DNA from: Paenibacillus sp. OK003
GTDB taxonomy: Bacteria > Bacillota > Bacilli > Paenibacillales > Paenibacillaceae
Length of the DNA: 64,000 nt
Direction of reading: 5' to 3'
Assembly (NCBI RefSeq): GCF_900109515.1
Contig: NZ_FOBD01000021.1
Coordinates: 31,053 to 95,052 of the forward strand
Shown: positions 34,285 to 43,197 of the stretch, piece by piece
Layout of the letters: each line of letters opens with the position of its first letter
Numbering within the stretch: the stretch's first letter is position 1
Position numbers and translations under genes: made by a program
Notes under the pieces: generated by a model
Database searches by the model: none
What the model was told of the DNA's origin: nothing
Seen by the model: only the letters and a program-made list of their open reading frames with translations

Positions 34285-35478
34285 ATGCCCATGTTGCTCG
34301 AAGTGAAGCCCGACCAGCCCGAAGAAATGATAAATACGCAACAGGAACAAGTTGTAACTCCCATGGGAGAACAAAAAGATGAAGATGAATTTGGGGTCAC
34401 CAAAGAGAATGTAATCTCATTACGGGACTATTGCCGTCAAATACCTGTAGTTGACGTTCATACGACCTGCGGGGAAGCGGCAAGCCTGCTCAATCAGGAT
34501 CAGGAGTACCCGTGTATTGTCTTATGTGATGATCACATGCAGCCATTAGGTTTGTTGATGCGAGAGACATTGTACCGAATGTTGAATGGACGCTTTGCGG
34601 CAGATCTTTTCTATCGAAAACCGGTTGTACACGCAGCGGACTCTTCTCCTGTTATTGTCGATGTGCATGCAGAAGCGACCGCGATTATTGACATTGCTTT
34701 GGCTCGCAGTGAGCAATATTTCTACGATTGTTTGATCGTTACGGAAGAAGAACGATTGCTGGGTGTGTTGACGATGAGGGATGTGATGTCCCTTTCCCGT
34801 AAACTGCAGCATGTGGCTTCAGAAGAACGTGTACATATTATTACACAGAGCAGACAGGAAATAACGAGAATCAACGACTCCGTCACCAAACTGGTTCAAG
34901 CCGCTCAAAAGGCTGGGGTAGAAGCGTCTCAGATCATGCAGTTGTCCGAACGGGGAGCGAGCAGTCTCAGTCAGGTTGATGCTTCCTATAACCGTGTATA
35001 TCAGCATATGGAGGGTCAGCAGAAACACGCTGATGACATGCTGAGCTCTATCGACATGGGCTCCGGGATGGCACGTTCCATTCGTTCATTGGCTGACCAA
35101 AGCGGGCTGCTCGCCATGAATGCTTCCATCGAAGCGGCGCATGCGGGGGAGTACGGACGGGGGTTCCAGGTCGTCGCTGGTGAGATTCGCGCCCTAGCCA
35201 AGCAGACCCGTGAGGTTGCGGGAAATATGTCCTCTTTACTGGATGATATCGGAGGATTGACCAGACAGACTGTAGAACTGGTGAGAGCAAGCGCGGCAGA
35301 GATTGACAGCAGCTCCGTTCATGTAAACGAAGGAGGGGCTGCATTCAAACAGCTGAACACGGCTGTAGCAGGCATGTCCCATATTGCAGAGGATATCGCG
35401 ATGGAAGGCAAAACCGCTGGAGAATTAGCAGAGCACATTCGGGAGAGACTGGAAGATATGGTCCAGGCGGATGACTAA
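34285..35478 (+). CDS. Soluble CBS-pair plus chemoreceptor signalling-domain protein
   Basis: 397 residues from ATG 34285, behind AAAGGAGATTGCG; the longer frame from 34219 overlaps the promoter. An acidic N-terminal tail of about 45 residues precedes two CBS repeats at about 50-185 (YPCIVLCDDHMQPLGLLMRE; CLIVTEEERLLGVLTMRDVM). A coiled-coil MCP signalling hairpin fills the rest, with the CheA/CheW-binding tip LADQSGLLAMNASIEAAHAG and EYGRGFQVVAGEIRALAKQT. There is no membrane segment, so it is cytoplasmic. CBS pairs usually bind adenosine nucleotides or related ligands. Its place between phoP and pstB and its own Pho box suggest that it links phosphate or nucleotide status to chemotaxis signalling; this is inference. 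Confidence 0.8.
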   Translation: MPMLLEVKPDQPEEMINTQQEQVVTPMGEQKDEDEFGVTKENVISLRDYCRQIPVVDVHTTCGEAASLLNQDQEYPCIVLCDDHMQPLGLLMRETLYRMLNGRFAADLFYRKPVVHAADSSPVIVDVHAEATAIIDIALARSEQYFYDCLIVTEEERLLGVLTMRDVMSLSRKLQHVASEERVHIITQSRQEITRINDSVTKLVQAAQKAGVEASQIMQLSERGASSLSQVDASYNRVYQHMEGQQKHADDMLSSIDMGSGMARSIRSLADQSGLLAMNASIEAAHAGEYGRGFQVVAGEIRALAKQTREVAGNMSSLLDDIGGLTRQTVELVRASAAEIDSSSVHVNEGGAAFKQLNTAVAGMSHIAEDIAMEGKTAGELAEHIRERLEDMVQADD

Positions 35479-35550
35479 ATGACGGCAGGATGGGCATCAT
35501 TCATACGCAATGATCGGATAGAAGGGTCATAGGTGTGAAAGATGTCTCTT

Positions 35551-35589
35551 TTTACATTCCGTTAACATGAAAGTGATACTGTTTTTACA
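35551..35589 (+). promoter_or_regulatory. Pho box upstream of pstB
   Basis: TTTACA at 35551, TTAACA at 35562 and TTTACA at 35584 in 11-base phase. A TATAGA -10 lies 17 bases after the last repeat, at about 35607-35612. A PhoP-activated promoter for pstB-phoU is expected. Confidence 0.75.
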
Positions 35590-35696
35590 ATGAGAGGGTA
35601 GGATATTATAGATGACCGAGAGCCAGGTTCAATCATTGGCATCGGTCTACGTAAGGGAATCTGGTTGTCCCTGCCGCGAAGGAGAAGTGAACATCC

Positions 35697-36452
35697 ATGA
35701 AGGACCTCATTCATATTGAAGGACTTAATTTATACTATGATACGCATCACGCGCTTAAAAATATATCGATGGACCTGCCGGAGAAGACGGTTACCGCGTT
35801 TATTGGTCCGTCGGGCTGTGGTAAATCGACCTTGCTTCGTACATTGAATCGGATGAATGACATGATTCCAGGCGTACGTGTGGAAGGACAAGTTATGTTG
35901 GACGGTTCCGACATTTATAGCAATGAAATTGAAGTAGAGACGCTGCGCAAGCGGGTCGGAATGGTATTTCAGCAGCCTAACCCTTTTCCAAAATCGATCT
36001 ACGATAACGTGGCCTACGGACCACGACTTCATGGGGTGACGCAAAAAGCCGAACTGGATCGTTTGGTGGAGCAGAGTCTTGTTCATGCTGCACTGTGGGA
36101 TGAAGTGAAGGATGTGCTCAAAAAATCGGCACTCAGTCTATCTGGTGGACAACAGCAGCGTCTCTGTATTGCACGTGCTCTGGCCGTGCAGCCTGACGTA
36201 CTGCTGATGGACGAAGCAACGTCTGCACTTGATCCGATCTCAACGCTCAAAATTGAAGAACTGGTCAAGGAATTGCACCATAAATACACGATTGTCATGG
36301 TAACCCATAACATGCACCAGGCTGCACGTGTATCGGGTCGTACAGTATTTTTCCTGAACGGGGAAGTAGTGGAGGCGGCGGATACAGAAACATTGTTCTC
36401 CACACCGCAGGATTCCAGAACCGAGGATTATATATCCGGACGGTTCGGATAA
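35697..36452 (+). CDS. pstB: Phosphate ABC transporter ATPase PstB
   Basis: 251 residues. Walker A GPSGCGKST at residues 37-45, Q-loop MVFQQPNPFPKSIYDNVAYG (the PFPKSIYDN part is typical of PstB), signature LSGGQQQRLCIARAL, Walker B VLLMDEATSALDP, and the H-loop in MVTHNMHQAARV. Energises phosphate uptake with the PstC/PstA channel and PstS. None of those three genes is adjacent, so they must lie elsewhere or be separate. phoU follows after about 60 bases. Confidence 0.92.
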   Translation: MKDLIHIEGLNLYYDTHHALKNISMDLPEKTVTAFIGPSGCGKSTLLRTLNRMNDMIPGVRVEGQVMLDGSDIYSNEIEVETLRKRVGMVFQQPNPFPKSIYDNVAYGPRLHGVTQKAELDRLVEQSLVHAALWDEVKDVLKKSALSLSGGQQQRLCIARALAVQPDVLLMDEATSALDPISTLKIEELVKELHHKYTIVMVTHNMHQAARVSGRTVFFLNGEVVEAADTETLFSTPQDSRTEDYISGRFG

Positions 36453-36515
36453 GCAAGCTGAGTTCGAACGATCCCGGCGTGTCCGGAGATGATGGATAAG
36501 GAGGACATGGAATCT

Positions 36516-37175
36516 ATGATTCGCAGAAAAGAATTTGATCAGGAGCTTGAGGAACTGCGCACACTGCTTCGGCAAATGGGTGAGCATGTTGGCACAGCGT
36601 TGGATGGTGCTATTGAAAGTTTACAGACGATGGATGCCGAGAAAGCTCAGGTCATCATCAAGAATGATGCGAATCTGAATGCCTTGGAAGACAAGATTAT
36701 GGAACTGGGTTCCAAGCTCATCATTACACAACAGCCGGTAGCGAAGGATTTGCGACGCATTATTGTTGCCTTCAAAATCTCAAGTGACTTGGAGCGTATG
36801 GGTGACCTTGCGCTGGATGTGGCCAAAGTGACCCTTCGTATGGATGGGCAGGAGCTCATTAAACCACTTGTGGATATTCCAAGAATGGCGGAAATCGTGA
36901 AGTCCATGATTGAGGAATCCATTGAATCCTTCCTGAAAGAAAATACGGATCTGGCCTACAAAATGGCTCAGACCGATGATCAGGTTGACCAATTGTACAG
37001 TCATATGATCAGTGACCTCTACTCGTTCATGACAGACCATCCAAATAAGGCTTCCCAAGCGATGCTCTTGATGTTGGTAGGACGTTATATCGAACGGATT
37101 GGTGACCACGCAACAAACATTGGTGAGAGCACGGTGTATCTGGTAACAGGAAAACGCCCTGATTTGAATCAATAG
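36516..37175 (+). CDS. phoU: Phosphate signalling complex protein PhoU
   Basis: 219 residues from ATG 36516 (AAGGAGG about 11 bases upstream). An in-frame ATG pair at 36489 has a poorly placed GGAG and would add 9 residues. Two three-helix PhoU bundles, each with the metal-binding acidic motif: FKISSDLERMGDLALDVAK at about 85-103, and LLMLVGRYIERIGDHATNIGE at about 188-208. PhoU restrains Pst transport and keeps the Pho kinase off when phosphate is plentiful. Likely co-transcribed with pstB from the Pho-box promoter. Confidence 0.92.
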   Translation: MIRRKEFDQELEELRTLLRQMGEHVGTALDGAIESLQTMDAEKAQVIIKNDANLNALEDKIMELGSKLIITQQPVAKDLRRIIVAFKISSDLERMGDLALDVAKVTLRMDGQELIKPLVDIPRMAEIVKSMIEESIESFLKENTDLAYKMAQTDDQVDQLYSHMISDLYSFMTDHPNKASQAMLLMLVGRYIERIGDHATNIGESTVYLVTGKRPDLNQ

Positions 37176-37219
37176 GTAACCGTTTTTAGTGGAATTGGGG
37201 TATTATTTGTAGCGAAATG

Positions 37220-37280
37220 AAGGGACTTTCTCTCGGGCGGCCTGTGAACAGGCCATCCGCGGAGGGAGTTCCTTTTTTTG
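37220..37280 (+). terminator. Terminator after phoU
   Basis: Long stem with inner arms GGCCTG/CAGGCC and outer GGGACT/AGTTCC, followed by seven T residues. Confidence 0.85.
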
Positions 37281-37394
37281 CAGGAAGATTATGACCTATA
37301 AAGATGACTAATTTTTTTGTTGTAACAGGTGTGTATGGTATCATGAGAGTAGATGTAACTGAAGGATTGACCATACGATACGCGAGGTGCTGGA

Positions 37395-40049
37395 ATGGAC
37401 AAGTTTATTCTTATAGATGGAAATAGCATTATTTACAGGGCGTTTTTTGCAATGCCGCCGCTAACGAACTCGAAAGGCTTGCACACCAATGCGGTGTACG
37501 GCTTCACCACGATGCTGCTGCGCTTGCTGGAAGAGCATAAACCGACACATGTGATGGTGGCATTTGATGCAGGCAAAGTTACGTTCCGGCACGAAGGTTA
37601 CCAGGAGTATAAGGGTGGTCGGGAGAAAACACCACCGGAGTTGTCGGAGCAATTTCCCCTGCTGAAAGAGCTGCTTCAGGGCTTCGGGATTGCCCAGTTT
37701 GAGCTTGCAGGATTTGAAGCGGATGACATCATCGGAACATTAACCAAACGCGCAGATGAAGCGGGCAGACAGGTGCTTGTTGTATCGGGTGACAAAGATA
37801 TGCTGCAGCTTGCTTCCGAAAATGTGCATATCGGACTGACGCGTAAAGGGGTAACTGATATTGAACTGTATGATCCTGCTCAGATCAAGGAGCGCTATGG
37901 TCTGACGCCGCTGCAAATCATTGACCTCAAAGGTCTGATGGGCGATGCGTCCGATAATATTCCGGGTATTCCCGGGGTTGGAGAGAAAACGGCTTTGAAG
38001 CTGCTGCACCAGTTCGGTTCGGTTGAGGAAGTTCTTAACGGCACAGGTGAGCTAAAGGGCAAAATGAAAGAAAAGATTGAGGCTCACGCCGAAGATGCAC
38101 GTATGAGCAAGCAGCTTGCCACGATCCACCGTGAAGTTCCATTGGAACAAACTTGGGAAGATATGCAGTTTGCTGGCTTGAAAGAGGAACTGGCAGGCCC
38201 AGCTTTGGCCAAGCTTGAATTCAAGTCTTTGCTTGAGCGCCTGTCATTCCGCGCAAGTGTAGTTTCTGAACAGGAAGCCGTCCCAGCTGCCGCAGTACAA
38301 TCCTCCATTGCAACAGAAGAAACGATTAGTGAGCTGTTCAGTTCACTCGAATCCATTGATGTGCTGCATGTGGAGACACATGGCGATAACCCGCATCAGG
38401 CGAAACTAATTGGACTTGCTGTAGGCTCAGCCGGAATCTATACTTTCCTGTCTCCCGAATTGCTTCAGTCTGATGCAGCTGCCCCAGTACGAGAATGGCT
38501 GGGCAATGCAGATCAACCCAAGCGCGGTTATGATCTTCATCGTGTTGATCTGGCACTGCATGCGCATGGTATTGAGTTTGCTGGAGCGTCCTTTGATGTG
38601 CAATTGGCGGCCTATTTGCTTGATCCAACCGAATCAAATCAGACGATCAGCGGCCTGACCACGAAGTATGGTCTGCCTTCCCTCGTGGAGGATGATTCGG
38701 TTATGGGCAAAGGTGCAAAATACAGAGTGCCTGAGGCGGATATACTGGGCGATTTTCTGTGTCGCAAAGCGGCGGCAGTAGCAGCCATTATTCCACTCCA
38801 GGAGCAGGCACTGGAGAGCAATGAGATGAACGCACTTTTCCATGAACTGGAGATGCCGTTGTCACGTATTCTTGCAGATATGGAGAAACAGGGGATTAAG
38901 GCTAATACGGCAGATTTGCAGGCTTTGGGTCGTGAGTTTGAAGAAAATATAAGCAGGTTGATGGCGGAAATCTACAAGCTTTCCGGAACGGAATTCAATC
39001 TGAATTCACCGAAGCAGCTGGGTGAGATTTTATTCGATAAACTCGGTCTGCCTGTAGTGAAGAAAACAAAAACAGGATACTCTACGGATGCCGAAGTGTT
39101 GGAGAAGCTGGCTCCTTATAATGATGTCGTTAAGCACATTCTGCAATATCGTCAACTTGCCAAGTTACAGTCCACATATGTAGAAGGACTCCTCAAAGAG
39201 ATTTCAGATAAGGATGGCAAGGTGCACACGTATTACCGTCAGACGATCGCGGCTACTGGACGTCTTAGCAGCCAGTTCCCGAACTTGCAGAACATTCCGA
39301 TTCGGATGGAGGAAGGCCGTAAAATCAGGAAGGTATTTGTTCCTTCCGAGCCGGGCTGGTCCATTTTGGCAGCAGACTATTCGCAGATTGAACTGCGCGT
39401 CCTTGCCCATATTTCAGATGATGAGCGGCTGAAGGAAGCTTTTGTCCAAGACATGGATATCCATACGAAAACGGCCTCTGATGTGTTTGGTGTGAAGCCA
39501 GAAGAGGTGGATGGGGACATGCGTCGTTCTGCCAAGGCGGTTAACTTCGGGATTGTATACGGCATCAGTGATTACGGCCTTTCGCAGAACCTGCACATCA
39601 CGCGTAAAGAGGCAGCGCAGTTTATCGATCAATATTTTGAAGTGTTCCAGGGTGTACGCCGATATATGGATGATATTGTGAAGGAAGCCCGTCAGGATGG
39701 TTATGTCAAAACGCTGCTGGAACGCCGTCGGTATCTGCCAGAAATCAATGCCAGCAACTTTAACCTGCGTTCCTTTGCGGAACGGACAGCGATGAATACA
39801 CCGATCCAGGGAACTGCGGCAGATATCATCAAGCTTGCCATGGTACAGATGGATGAAGCGCTGCGTGAACGCAAGCTGAAGAGCCGCATGCTGCTACAGG
39901 TGCACGATGAACTTGTATTCGAAGTGCCTGCGGATGAGCTGGAACTGATGAAAGAGCTGGTTCCTTCAGTGATGGAAAAAGCATTGGAGCTGTCAGTGCC
40001 ACTGAAAGCGGAAGTCAGCTACGGAGAAAACTGGTACGAGGCTAAATAA
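37395..40049 (+). CDS. polA: DNA polymerase I
   Basis: 884 residues from ATG 37395. The 5'-3' flap nuclease domain fills about residues 1-290 (LIDGNSIIYRAFFAMPPL; GFEADDIIGTLTKRADE; GLMGDASDNIPGIPGVGEKTA). The middle domain at about 310-470 has the 3'-5' exonuclease fold, but the first catalytic Asp is not kept (VLHVETHG), so it is probably inactive, as in Bacillus-type Pol I. The A-family polymerase has motif A LAADYSQIELRVLAHIS, motif B RRSAKAVNFGIVYGISDYGL, and motif C LLQVHDELVFEVP. Role in repair and Okazaki fragment processing. mutM follows about 115 bases later. Confidence 0.95.
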   Translation: MDKFILIDGNSIIYRAFFAMPPLTNSKGLHTNAVYGFTTMLLRLLEEHKPTHVMVAFDAGKVTFRHEGYQEYKGGREKTPPELSEQFPLLKELLQGFGIAQFELAGFEADDIIGTLTKRADEAGRQVLVVSGDKDMLQLASENVHIGLTRKGVTDIELYDPAQIKERYGLTPLQIIDLKGLMGDASDNIPGIPGVGEKTALKLLHQFGSVEEVLNGTGELKGKMKEKIEAHAEDARMSKQLATIHREVPLEQTWEDMQFAGLKEELAGPALAKLEFKSLLERLSFRASVVSEQEAVPAAAVQSSIATEETISELFSSLESIDVLHVETHGDNPHQAKLIGLAVGSAGIYTFLSPELLQSDAAAPVREWLGNADQPKRGYDLHRVDLALHAHGIEFAGASFDVQLAAYLLDPTESNQTISGLTTKYGLPSLVEDDSVMGKGAKYRVPEADILGDFLCRKAAAVAAIIPLQEQALESNEMNALFHELEMPLSRILADMEKQGIKANTADLQALGREFEENISRLMAEIYKLSGTEFNLNSPKQLGEILFDKLGLPVVKKTKTGYSTDAEVLEKLAPYNDVVKHILQYRQLAKLQSTYVEGLLKEISDKDGKVHTYYRQTIAATGRLSSQFPNLQNIPIRMEEGRKIRKVFVPSEPGWSILAADYSQIELRVLAHISDDERLKEAFVQDMDIHTKTASDVFGVKPEEVDGDMRRSAKAVNFGIVYGISDYGLSQNLHITRKEAAQFIDQYFEVFQGVRRYMDDIVKEARQDGYVKTLLERRRYLPEINASNFNLRSFAERTAMNTPIQGTAADIIKLAMVQMDEALRERKLKSRMLLQVHDELVFEVPADELELMKELVPSVMEKALELSVPLKAEVSYGENWYEAK

Positions 40050-40165
40050 TAGATCCCAAGCGGGTTTTCCGTTATTTTACAAAATATTTTTCAACTGTTT
40101 TCGACACAAGAAGGGGTCCCGCTGAGCGCCATCTTCCGTTATAATATAGGGGAGGTGAGAACATC

Positions 40166-40996
40166 ATGCCGGAATTACCGGAAGTCGAAACAGTCAGAAG
40201 AACATTGAATCAACTTATTGTTGGCAAAACCATTGACTCCGTTACCGTTAGCTTGCCGCGGATCATTCAGCGGCCGGACGACATAGATGCATTTGCAATG
40301 GAACTTAAGGGACATACCGTAATCGGTGTAGAGCGCAGGGGCAAGTTTTTGCGTATTTTGCTGGACGGGCTGGTGCTTGTCTCCCATCTGCGGATGGAAG
40401 GAAGGTACGGAGTGTACCAACAGTATGAGGAAGTGGAGAAGCATACCCATGTCATTTTTCACTTTACCGATGGTACAGAATTACGTTACAAGGATGTCCG
40501 TCAATTCGGTACAATGCATCTCTTCAATGCAGGGGAGGAACTGGTATCCAAACCTTTGTTAAAACTGGGGCTGGAGCCGCTTGATCCTGCGTTTACTGTA
40601 GCTGCATTCCGTGATGCTGTTGGCAAACGCACAACCAAAATCAAAGCCGTGTTGTTAAATCAGGCATATGTAGTCGGCATCGGGAATATTTATGTGGACG
40701 AGGCTTTGTTCCGCGCAGGCATTCATCCCGAGACCATTGCCAAGACACTGACCGAAGCCCAGTTAACCGTGCTGCATGAAGCGATCGTGGTTACGCTGCA
40801 GGATGCGGTGGATGCAGGTGGTTCCTCCATTAAGTCCTATGTCAATGGACAGGGCGAGATGGGAATGTTCCAGCATCAATTGAAAATATATGGACGCAAG
40901 TCTGAACCCTGTGCAACGTGTGGCACATTAATCGAAAAGAGCGTAGTAGGTGGCAGGGGGACTCATTACTGTCCGAAGTGTCAACCGTTGCTCTAA
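40166..40996 (+). CDS. mutM: Formamidopyrimidine-DNA glycosylase
   Basis: 276 residues from ATG 40166 after GGGGAGGTGAGAACATC. N-terminal PELPEVETVRRTL supplies the catalytic Pro2 and Glu3. The helix-two-turn-helix part contains VVGIGNIYVDEALFRAGIHP, and a C-terminal zinc finger has Cys pairs in CATCGTLIEK and YCPKCQ. Removes 8-oxoguanine and formamidopyrimidines and nicks the strand. Gene order polA-mutM-ytaF-coaE matches B. subtilis. Confidence 0.95.
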   Translation: MPELPEVETVRRTLNQLIVGKTIDSVTVSLPRIIQRPDDIDAFAMELKGHTVIGVERRGKFLRILLDGLVLVSHLRMEGRYGVYQQYEEVEKHTHVIFHFTDGTELRYKDVRQFGTMHLFNAGEELVSKPLLKLGLEPLDPAFTVAAFRDAVGKRTTKIKAVLLNQAYVVGIGNIYVDEALFRAGIHPETIAKTLTEAQLTVLHEAIVVTLQDAVDAGGSSIKSYVNGQGEMGMFQHQLKIYGRKSEPCATCGTLIEKSVVGGRGTHYCPKCQPLL

Positions 40997-41150
40997 ATAG
41001 GTGATGGGTTTGGCAGCATGAACGAAATCGTCAAATTGTAGCACCCTTGGATTCCTCCCTCCATATACTGATATGGCAGAAATAAGCGGGCGTATACCCA
41101 TACTGGCAGCCGCCAGTTGGAACGAGTTCCGCACAGGGGAGGAATCCGGG

Positions 41151-41924
41151 GTGCTGCATCATTTTATTTCATTACTGGCGCTTGCTTTGGCGCTTAGTTT
41201 AGATGGTTTTGGAGTCGGGATTACATATGGGCTGCGGAGGACTAAAATTCCGCTGTTATCCATTGTCGTCATTTCCATCTGTTCGGGTCTGGTTATTGCA
41301 TTATCCATGCAAGTAGGTGTGCTTCTGTCTCATGTCGTATCTCCGGACGTGGCTTCGATTGTTGGAGCGGTTATTCTGATCGGTATTGGCGCATGGTCGT
41401 TGCTACAACTCATTCGAAAACGGGGCAAGGAACAGCTGGAAACGGACAATGGAGTGGGTGAGGGAACAGGAGCAGGAACAATCCATAGTGGTACGCAAGC
41501 CTCACAAGAAGTTCAGTCGAAAGGCAGAAATCAGGTGCTCGCGCTGGAGCTTGAGCCATCTGCTTCTGGAGGATCACTGGAACGAATGGTCTTTACACTT
41601 GAGCTGCGGAAGCTGGGTGTGGTTATTCAAATTCTGCGTAGCCCCTCGAAGGCGGATATGGATAACTCGGGCAGTATATCCGTCCAAGAAGCGATGTGGC
41701 TGGGTATAGCCCTTTCTCTGGATGCTTTCGGTGCAGGACTGGGGGCAGCATTATTGGGATTCCCGACTTTGTGGACAGCATTAGTTATTGCGTTGTTTAG
41801 CGGGGCATTTCTGTCACTGGGCATGAAGGTTGGATTGCGCTTTGCTGCTCTGCGGTGGATGCGAAGATTATCTGTGTTACCTGCGCTTTTATTAATGTTT
41901 ATGGGAATAATGAAGTTGTTGTGA
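41151..41924 (+). CDS. ytaF: Sporulation membrane protein YtaF (MntP-like fold)
   Basis: 257 residues from GTG 41151, 8 bases after GGGGAGGA; an in-frame ATG at 41073 has no ribosome site and adds a non-hydrophobic leader. Six hydrophobic segments in two related halves, each opening with ALSLDGFGVGITYG or ALSLDAFGAGLGAAL, as in the MntP/YtaF superfamily. The central hydrophilic loop of about 100 residues holds DMDNSGSISVQE (169-180), which fits the EF-hand loop pattern. Known: YtaF is linked to sporulation in B. subtilis; its transported ion, if any, is not established. coaE follows 9 bases later. Confidence 0.85.
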   Translation: MLHHFISLLALALALSLDGFGVGITYGLRRTKIPLLSIVVISICSGLVIALSMQVGVLLSHVVSPDVASIVGAVILIGIGAWSLLQLIRKRGKEQLETDNGVGEGTGAGTIHSGTQASQEVQSKGRNQVLALELEPSASGGSLERMVFTLELRKLGVVIQILRSPSKADMDNSGSISVQEAMWLGIALSLDAFGAGLGAALLGFPTLWTALVIALFSGAFLSLGMKVGLRFAALRWMRRLSVLPALLLMFMGIMKLL

Positions 41925-41933
41925 GGTGAAATA

Positions 41934-42530
41934 ATGAATATTGGCTTAACCGGCGGGATCGCGACAGGCAAAAGCAGTGTGTCCGCCTTTCTCGCCAGTA
42001 AGGGAGCGTTGCTCATTGATGCAGATGTTATTGCCCGGGAAGTAATGCTGCCCGGGCATCCCGTTTTGGCTGCGGCTGTTCAGCGGTTCGGACAAGCCAT
42101 ATTGAATGAGGACGGAACACTGGATCGGAAAAAGCTGGGCAGTATTGTGTTTCAGAATCCAGAGGAACGTAAGGCACTGGAGGCTATTACACATCCTGCG
42201 ATCCGCAAGGAGATGCGCGAGCGCGCTGCTCTGTATGAGCTAGAACATCCCAAAAAGCTGGTTGTATCGGATATTCCGTTGTTGTACGAGTCAGGGCTGG
42301 AGGATGGCTTCGAAGAAGTGATGGTTGTTTACGTTCCAAGGTCTATACAGCGAGAACGACTGATGAGCCGGGATGGAATGACGGCGGAACAGGCAGATGC
42401 CCGTATAGACATGCAGATGGATATTGAAGAGAAGAAGCAGCGTGCTGACGTGGTTATCGATAACAGCGGCTTGTGGTCAGAGACGGAGCAGCAACTCATT
42501 TCATTTTTGCATCGTAAGGGCTTATTATGA
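41934..42530 (+). CDS. coaE: Dephospho-CoA kinase
   Basis: 198 residues from ATG 41934. P-loop GGIATGKSS at residues 7-15, the substrate Asp in LLIDADVIAREVM, then THPAIRKEM and DIPLLYESGLEDGF of the CoaE family, and an adenine-side motif SRDGMTAEQADARI. Phosphorylates dephospho-CoA at the 3' hydroxyl in the last step of CoA synthesis. Its stop overlaps the start of the next gene by four bases (ATGA). Confidence 0.95.
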   Translation: MNIGLTGGIATGKSSVSAFLASKGALLIDADVIAREVMLPGHPVLAAAVQRFGQAILNEDGTLDRKKLGSIVFQNPEERKALEAITHPAIRKEMRERAALYELEHPKKLVVSDIPLLYESGLEDGFEEVMVVYVPRSIQRERLMSRDGMTAEQADARIDMQMDIEEKKQRADVVIDNSGLWSETEQQLISFLHRKGLL

Positions 42531-43090
42531 GATTGCTGCGTAAGAAACGGGTACTGTTGTTGATGTTTGTGTCTTTTGTATTGGTGCTGTTCCTGAATAC
42601 CAATTGGATGTCATGGTTCTATCCGATTCATTATAAGGAAGAGATTCGGGCCCAGTCTCAGAGTTATGAGGTGGATCCGTTTCTCATCGCTTCCATCATC
42701 AAGGTGGAGACCAATTTCAAGACAAGCAAGGAATCCAAGAGAGGTGCCATCGGATTAATGCAGCTGATGCCTGACACCGCGAACTGGATCATGGAGCAAG
42801 CCAAAATTCCGGGCACCTCTCTGGAAGAATTGAAGCACGAGCCTGAAAGGAATATCCAGCTGGGTACCTGGTATCTACGCAATCTGTCAGATCAATTTGA
42901 CGGGAATGAAGCGGCTATGATTGCTGCTTACAATGCAGGTCCAGGTAAAGTGAACTCATGGTTAAGGGATGGCGTATGGGACGGTTCATTCGAGACGGTC
43001 AAAGATATTCCGTTTGGTGAAACCCGGCACTATGTACAACGCGTCATTTATTATTATAATCAATATGTAAAGATCTATAATACGTTCTAA
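42527..43090 (+). CDS. Membrane-anchored lytic transglycosylase (SLT domain)
   Basis: 187 residues; ATG overlaps the coaE stop. One N-terminal membrane anchor at about 8-25 (VLLLMFVSFVLVLFLNTNW). A Slt70-type lysozyme fold follows, with catalytic Glu in ASIIKVETNFKTSKESKRGA, GLMQLMPDTANWI, and AAYNAGPGKVNSWL. Cleaves the glycan strand of peptidoglycan on the outer face of the membrane. Similar genes follow coaE in several Bacillales. It may have a part in sporulation or cell-wall turnover; sequence does not decide. Confidence 0.88.
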   Translation: MRLLRKKRVLLLMFVSFVLVLFLNTNWMSWFYPIHYKEEIRAQSQSYEVDPFLIASIIKVETNFKTSKESKRGAIGLMQLMPDTANWIMEQAKIPGTSLEELKHEPERNIQLGTWYLRNLSDQFDGNEAAMIAAYNAGPGKVNSWLRDGVWDGSFETVKDIPFGETRHYVQRVIYYYNQYVKIYNTF

Positions 43091-43117
43091 AATGAGACAC
43101 TCTGGATTCATGGTCTA

Positions 43118-43163
43118 AAATAAGTAGAAGCACCGAGCAGGCCGGTTATTCACCGGCCGCTCC
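43118..43163 (-). terminator. Terminator of the SASP gene
   Basis: GAGCGGCCGGT / ACCGGCC-GCTC on the minus strand followed by a T-rich stretch; 35-80 bases past the SASP stop. It may also serve the converging transglycosylase gene. Confidence 0.55.
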
Positions 43164-43197
43164 ATGCTCCTCTGTGTACCGTATTACGATGCAGATA

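Noticed and set aside
40140..40145. TATAAT just before mutM
   Set aside because: It lies only 20 bases before the ATG and next to the ribosome site, so a transcript from it would lose the ribosome site; probably chance.
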